NCBI GenBank assembly: GCA_937873805.1
Contig: CALMWO010000084.1
Location: 1-9,143 of the forward strand
Length of the DNA: 9,143 nt
Source of the DNA: an uncultured Hyphomonadaceae bacterium
Lineage (GTDB): Bacteria; Pseudomonadota; Alphaproteobacteria; Caulobacterales; Hyphomonadaceae
Direction: 5' to 3'
The number at the start of each line of letters is the position of its first letter. Positions within the stretch are counted from its first letter, which is position 1. The translations under genes were made by a program, and so were the position numbers. The notes under the pieces were generated by a model. It made no database searches, was not told the DNA's origin, and worked only from the letters and a program-made list of their open reading frames with translations. Below, piece after piece: positions 5,665-9,143 of the stretch.

Positions 5665-6537
5665 ATGAGTATCAAGTCGAGCCTGAGGGGCGTTGCCGCC
5701 CTCGCCATCGCCGCTGTGGCCGGCCTTGCCGCCCCCGTAACTGCGCAACAGGGCGCCAGGATCCGCGTCGACCTCGAACTCATGCTCGCCGTCGATATCT
5801 CGCAGTCGATGGACCATGACGAACACACCATCCAGCGCGAAGGCTATGTCGAGGCCTTCCGCCACCAGGACGTGATCAACGCGCTGGTATCGGGCCCCGA
5901 GGGCAAGATCGCCGTCATGTACATGGAGTGGGCCGGGGACTTCGACCCGATCCCCACCATTCCGTGGACCATCATCGACAGCGCGAAAGCCGCCCACGAC
6001 TTCGCCGACCGCCTGGAGAAGGAACCCATCTTCGGCGAACAGCGCACCTCGATCTCGACCGCGCTTCTGGCCGCTCAGGACTACATCCTGAACAACAACA
6101 TCACGTCCCACCGCCAGGTGATCGACGTCTCGGGCGATGGCGCCAACAATGCTGGCCGGCTGGTCGAACCCGTGCGCGACGCCGTGGTGAAAAGCGGCAT
6201 CGTCATCAACGGCCTGCCGATCATGCTCAACAAGCCGAAAGAGTTCTACGACATCGACCATCTCGATCGGTACTACAAACACTGCGTCATCGGCGGCGAC
6301 GCAGCCTTCATCGCCCCGGTCTTCGACCTGCGCCACCTCTCCTCCACCATCCGCAAGAAGCTGGTGATGGAGATCGCGAGCATCGACATCGAGCCCGACA
6401 TGGCGCCGATCCAATTTGCGGAACAACCAGGCATCGTCCGCGCCCAGCTCAAGCTGCCGCAGGAAAAGACCGACTGCACGATCGGGGAAAAAGTCTGGGG
6501 CGGCCGCGGCTATTATGGCGGCTTCGGCCGCCAATAG
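5665..6537 (+). CDS. DUF1194 family secreted von Willebrand factor A-like protein
   Basis: The product is 290 aa from ATG 5665, with GGAG (5655-5658) 6 bp upstream; a GTG one codon earlier is possible. A signal peptide covers residues 1-27 (ALAIAAVAGLAAPVTA, cleavage near the QQG). The vWA-like domain follows: the metal-ion-dependent adhesion site DISQS (Asp44, Ser46, Ser48), the likely Thr128 in GEQRTSIS, and VIDVSGDGANN with Asp158. LMLAVDIS, REGYVEAFR and CVIGGDAAFI are typical DUF1194 motifs. Residues after about 248, ending in a Gly/Tyr/Arg-rich GGRGYYGGFGRQ, look like an added tail. The protein probably acts in the periplasm or at the envelope and binds a divalent metal; its partner is not known. 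It is divergent from the secreted protein gene at 4526-5545 and may share its promoter region. It converges on the GGDEF gene with a 27-bp gap. Confidence 0.9.
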   Translation: MSIKSSLRGVAALAIAAVAGLAAPVTAQQGARIRVDLELMLAVDISQSMDHDEHTIQREGYVEAFRHQDVINALVSGPEGKIAVMYMEWAGDFDPIPTIPWTIIDSAKAAHDFADRLEKEPIFGEQRTSISTALLAAQDYILNNNITSHRQVIDVSGDGANNAGRLVEPVRDAVVKSGIVINGLPIMLNKPKEFYDIDHLDRYYKHCVIGGDAAFIAPVFDLRHLSSTIRKKLVMEIASIDIEPDMAPIQFAEQPGIVRAQLKLPQEKTDCTIGEKVWGGRGYYGGFGRQ

Positions 6538-6564
6538 CGCTGCTCCAGCAACCAGGCCTTCAGA

Positions 6565-7269
6565 TCAGGCTTGCGCCCTGCGGTGCAGCGCCTTGTCGGC
6601 ATACATCGCCTCATCCGCGCGCGCGAGCGCCTGCTCGGCCGTGTCGCCAGCACCCACATGCGCAACGCCAAACGCCGCCGAGACGAAATGCGCCGCGCCA
6701 TCATGCAGCACCTTCTCGGTACAGAGCGCCGCCGCCAGCGCCTCGGCCTTCACCTGCGCAGCTTCCGCCCCAAGGTGCGTCAGCACCACGGCGAACTCGT
6801 CCCCGCCAATGCGTCCCACAATATCCGTCTCGCGCGTCTGCCGGATCAGCAGCTCGCCGATCGACCGGATCACCGCATCGCCCGCCGCATGGCCATGCGC
6901 GTCGTTGATCGCCTTGAAGTTGTTGAGATCGAAATAGATCAGGCTCGCCTCGATCTCGTGGCGCTTCACCATCGCGACCACGCGCTGCGTCTCGCGCACG
7001 AAGGCGCGGCGATTGTAGACCGGCGCCAGCGCATCATGGTCGGCAGACGCTTCCGCCTCCGCCAGCGACAGCTGCAACTGCTCGACATCGAGCCGCAGCG
7101 AATCCACTTCGTTGATCAGCATGTTGAACGCCGTGCGAACCTGCGGCGTCAGCTGGTATTCGGGCACGCCGAAAATATCCGCCACGCGCTTCGCCGGATC
7201 GACGGGTGTCTCGACCGGGGCCACATCACTGGGCCGGCTTCGCGGTGCGAAGATCGAGAAAATGTTCAT
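6565..7269 (-). CDS. GGDEF diguanylate cyclase, cytoplasmic
   Basis: The product is 234 aa from ATG 7269. It would make cyclic di-GMP from two GTP. Residues about 1-45 are a short Pro-rich lead; 50-75 form a helical, probably coiled-coil linker (NMLINEVDSLRLDVEQLQLS); the GGDEF domain runs from about 76 to 230. Seen: DHDALAPVYNRRAF at the domain start, FDLNNFKAIND with metal-binding Asp114, GGDEF at 155-159, and an inhibitory-site RETD (Arg146, Asp149) exactly five residues before it, so product inhibition is expected. There is no sensor domain, signal peptide or membrane span. The start is not certain. ATG 7329 would add 20 residues but lies inside the CtrA-like boxes and has no usable ribosome binding site; ATG 7269 has AGGAG rather far away, 13 bp. 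The CtrA-like cluster suggests cell-cycle control (inference). Confidence 0.92.
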   Translation of the reverse strand: MNIFSIFAPRSRPSDVAPVETPVDPAKRVADIFGVPEYQLTPQVRTAFNMLINEVDSLRLDVEQLQLSLAEAEASADHDALAPVYNRRAFVRETQRVVAMVKRHEIEASLIYFDLNNFKAINDAHGHAAGDAVIRSIGELLIRQTRETDIVGRIGGDEFAVVLTHLGAEAAQVKAEALAAALCTEKVLHDGAAHFVSAAFGVAHVGAGDTAEQALARADEAMYADKALHRRAQA

Positions 7270-7310
7270 CGAGCGGACAGGACTCCTCGCGCCATTCCAC
7301 CCGAAGCTTG

Positions 7311-7336
7311 TTAGCGCCTGATTAATCATACCTTAG
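7311..7336. promoter_or_regulatory. overlapping CtrA-like boxes between the GGDEF gene and purE
   Basis: The plus strand reads TTAG (7311-7314), seven bases, TTAA (7322-7325), seven bases, TTAG (7333-7336). The CtrA consensus of alphaproteobacteria is TTAA-N7-TTAA, so this is two overlapping near-consensus sites with an 11-bp period sharing the centre half-site. TGATTAATCA at 7319-7328 is also a perfect palindrome. On the minus strand TATGAT in the same place could be a -10 element for the GGDEF gene. TTAA is very rare in this GC-rich window: I noticed only one other, at 1846-1849. Binding by CtrA is inferred. Confidence 0.5.
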
Positions 7337-7398
7337 CGCGCCGTTGCGGAAATGTGGCGGAACCTTGTAGAACCCGGCTTTCCGGGCCGGAGAGCCGC

Positions 7399-7914
7399 AT
7401 GAGCGCGCCTACCAAATCCCCTTCAGGCACGCCTGTTGTCGGCATAATCATGGGCAGCCGCTCTGATTGGCCGACCATGGCCAAAGCTGCGGAAATACTC
7501 ACAGAACTCGGCGTTCCATATGAAACGAAGGTCGTGTCGGCTCACCGCACGCCCGAGCGGCTGGTCGAATACGCCAAGTCCGCCCGTGGCCGCGGCCTCA
7601 GGATCGTCATCGCTGGCGCAGGCGGCGCCGCCCACCTGCCCGGCATGGTCGCTTCGATGACGTCCCTGCCCGTGCTCGGCGTGCCCGTGAAATCCTCGAC
7701 GCTGTCGGGCTGGGATAGCCTGCTCTCCATCGTCCAGATGCCGAAGGGCATTCCGGTCGGCACGCTCGCCATCGGCGAAGCGGGCGCCGCCAATGCCGGC
7801 ATCCTCGCCGCCTCCATCCTGGCCGGAACGGATGACGCGCTGCTCAAGCGCCTCGACGCCTTCCGCAAGGCGCAGACAGACTCAGTCACCGAAACGGTGG
7901 AAGACGTAAAATGA
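7399..7914 (+). CDS. purE: 5-(carboxyamino)imidazole ribonucleotide mutase PurE
   Basis: The product is 171 aa, normal for class I (bacterial) PurE. It converts N5-CAIR, made by PurK, into CAIR in de novo purine synthesis, in the cytoplasm. Seen: GIIMGSRSDWPTM (15-27) with the phosphate- and substrate-binding loop, SAHRTPERL with the catalytic-type His49 (His45 in E. coli), IAGAGGAAHLPGM (71-83), then PVLGVPVKSS, GWDSLLSIVQMPKG and GEAGAANAGILAASIL. ATG 7399 is preceded by GGAGAG at 6 bp; an in-frame start at 7354 would add 15 poorly conserved residues. Its last bases overlap the purK start (ATGA), so the two are co-translated. The presence of PurK confirms the two-step bacterial route. I see no purine riboswitch upstream, but CtrA-like boxes lie within 90 bp. 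Confidence 0.97.
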   Translation: MSAPTKSPSGTPVVGIIMGSRSDWPTMAKAAEILTELGVPYETKVVSAHRTPERLVEYAKSARGRGLRIVIAGAGGAAHLPGMVASMTSLPVLGVPVKSSTLSGWDSLLSIVQMPKGIPVGTLAIGEAGAANAGILAASILAGTDDALLKRLDAFRKAQTDSVTETVEDVK

Positions 7915-9005
7915 CAGCGACCAAGGCCACCGGCGTGATCGCCCGGCCGGGCGATACGATCGGCATTCTCGGCGGCGGACAGCTCGGCCGCATGCTCGCC
8001 ATCGCCGCGGCCGATCTTGGCCTCGACGTCCACATCTTCACGCCAGAGGAAGACAGCCCCGCCTCGCGCGTCGCCAAACGCACCTGGGTCGCGCCCTTCG
8101 ATGATCGCGATGCGCTGCGCGAGTTTGCCGCCAGCATCGCCGTCGCCACCATCGAATTCGAAAACGTCCCCGTCGACGCCGTCGACCTGATCGAGGACGA
8201 AGGCGTGCCCGTCCGCCCCAATGGCGAAACGCTCTCGCGCGCACAGGACCGTCTCGCCGAGAAGACTTTCTTCCGCGAAATCGGCATCGAGCCCGCGCCC
8301 TTCGCGCGCATCGATCATCCCAGCGAAATCCAGGACGCGCTCATCGCGCTCGGCGGCTCGGGCGTCCTGAAGTCGCGCTTCGCGGGCTATGACGGCAAGG
8401 GCCAGATCCGCCTCAAGGGCAATATCCAGCCCTACCCGGCATGGGCCGAAGTCGGCTCGAAGATGGCGATCCTCGAAGCGTGGATCGAACACGCCGGCGA
8501 AATCTCCGTCATCGCCGCACGCACCGCGACAGGCGATTTCGTCCCCTACGATCCGCCCGAGAACGATCATTCCGGCGGCATCCTCAGGCGTTCGGTTTTC
8601 CCGTCCTCCGCCTCGCCCGCCATGATCGAGGAGGCCAAGCGCCTCGCGAAGAAACTCGCCGACGAACTCGACTATGTCGGCGTCCTCGCCCTCGAACTCT
8701 TCATGACAAAAGACGGCAAGCTCCTCGCCAACGAATTCGCCCCCCGCGTCCACAATTCCGGCCACTGGACGCAGGACGCCTGCTTCACCGGTCAGTTCGA
8801 ACAACACATCCGCGCCGTCTGCGGCTGGCCCCTCGGCGACCCCACGCGCCACTCGGATGGCGAAATGCTCAACCTCCTCGGCGAGGAAGCAAACAGCTGG
8901 GAAGACCAGCTGAAAGCAAACGCCAAACTCCACCTCTACGGCAAACGCCGCGCCGCCAATGGCCGCAAGATGGGCCACATCACAAAGCTCAAACCGCGCG
9001 CCTGA
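7911..9005 (+). CDS. purK: N5-carboxyaminoimidazole ribonucleotide synthase PurK
   Basis: The product is 364 aa, the usual size. It is an ATP-grasp enzyme that joins AIR, ATP and bicarbonate to make N5-CAIR, the PurE substrate. Seen: the N-terminal Rossmann-like GILGGGQLGRML (18-29), IEFENVPVDAVD, LSRAQDRLAEKTFFREIGI entering the ATP-grasp domain, VLKSRFAGYDGKGQ (152-165) with the ATP-binding lysine and glycine loop, ILEAWIEHAGEISVI, and the metal-binding LLANEFAPRVHNSGHWT (271-287). The C-terminal domain ends HLYGKRRAANGRKMGHIT. ATG 7911 overlaps the purE stop by 4 bp, indicating translational coupling in a purEK operon. There are no missing motifs. The gene is followed directly by palindromic repeats, one of which may end the transcript. 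Confidence 0.97.
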   Translation: MTATKATGVIARPGDTIGILGGGQLGRMLAIAAADLGLDVHIFTPEEDSPASRVAKRTWVAPFDDRDALREFAASIAVATIEFENVPVDAVDLIEDEGVPVRPNGETLSRAQDRLAEKTFFREIGIEPAPFARIDHPSEIQDALIALGGSGVLKSRFAGYDGKGQIRLKGNIQPYPAWAEVGSKMAILEAWIEHAGEISVIAARTATGDFVPYDPPENDHSGGILRRSVFPSSASPAMIEEAKRLAKKLADELDYVGVLALELFMTKDGKLLANEFAPRVHNSGHWTQDACFTGQFEQHIRAVCGWPLGDPTRHSDGEMLNLLGEEANSWEDQLKANAKLHLYGKRRAANGRKMGHITKLKPRA

Positions 9006-9025
9006 GCTGGGCCCAAAACCCGTTC

Positions 9026-9080
9026 GTCATCCCGGAAGCGTGAACTCTGTTCACGCGTTCCCGGCGAAGGCCGGGATCCA
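9026..9080. repeat. composite palindromic intergenic repeat, family C
   Basis: Two hairpins lie side by side: GCGTGAAC-TCT-GTTCACGC (9038-9056, 8-bp stem) and TCCCGGC-GAAG-GCCGGGA (9059-9076, 7-bp stem). ATCCCGG at 9029-9035 can also pair with CCGGGAT at 9071-9077 to make one long branched structure. The GTCATCCCGG...GGCCGGGATCCAG frame resembles a common dispersed alphaproteobacterial repeat, here apparently with the 8-bp hairpin inserted. It begins 21 bp after the purK stop and could act as a terminator, although no T-run follows. Confidence 0.75.
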
Positions 9081-9111
9081 GTCCCACGCACATTTCCAGC
9101 AGCATCCCACC

Positions 9112-9138
9112 GTCATCCTCGGGCTCGACCCGAGGATC
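9112..9138 (+). repeat. palindromic intergenic repeat, family A, copy 3
   Basis: The stem ATCCTCGGG (9115-9123) with CCCGAGGAT (9129-9137) surrounds the loop CTCGA. The same GTCATCCTCGGG flank and stem occur at 3955-3981; only two loop bases differ over 27 bp. The element lies close to the window edge, so what follows it cannot be seen. Confidence 0.85.
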
Positions 9139-9143
9139 TTCCT

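Noticed and set aside
5557..6534. 325-aa minus-strand frame opposite the DUF1194 gene
   Set aside because: It is an Asp/Val/Gly-rich antisense shadow; the sense frame has a signal peptide and a metal-site motif.
7542..8978. 478-aa minus-strand frame opposite purE and purK
   Set aside because: It is a typical antisense shadow of high-GC coding DNA; both sense genes are certain.

Overview
The window is high-GC DNA with strong G/C preference at third codon positions. It suggests an alphaproteobacterium, possibly Hyphomonadaceae or a relative. The basis is the general protein style, the DUF1194 and DUF899 genes, the secreted DGxPDLQGxW-type protein, a CtrA-like box cluster and the short palindromic intergenic repeats. 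The genus cannot be settled from the sequence alone.

Layout, left to right. (1) 1-246 is probably the last codons of an upstream gene plus a leader. (2) 247-1836, plus strand: a transglutaminase-like protein, then an Asp/Glu racemase of the YgeA type with Ala where the first catalytic residue normally sits. (3) 1846-3919 is a divergent redox-type module. On the minus strand lie a small membrane or exported ORF, an ArsR-family repressor (ATGA overlap) and a short DUF899-like thioredoxin-fold protein. On the plus strand lies a full-length DUF899 protein. Both DUF899 proteins carry a CxxC motif (GCxSCSxWAD). The shared promoter region has TTGACT three times at exact 19-bp steps, a good candidate ArsR operator. 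(4) 3920-4525 is intergenic DNA with three palindromic repeat elements and one small ORF (70 aa, TTG start). (5) 4526-6537: a secreted protein of unknown function (minus) divergent from a secreted DUF1194 von Willebrand A-like protein (plus). (6) 6565-7269, minus: a cytoplasmic GGDEF diguanylate cyclase with an intact active site and inhibitory site. (7) 7399-9005, plus: purE-purK, overlapping by ATGA, for de novo purine synthesis. The 129-bp gap between the GGDEF gene and purE holds TTAG-N7-TTAA-N7-TTAG, resembling overlapping CtrA boxes. (8) 9006-9143: more palindromic repeats, including another copy of the family seen near 3958.

Most of the window is ordinary chromosome. The best candidates for something undescribed are the ArsR/DUF899 pair module with its repeat operator and coupled small protein, the Ala83 racemase, and the CtrA-like box array at the GGDEF/purE promoter region. 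All functional links between neighbours are inference from layout.
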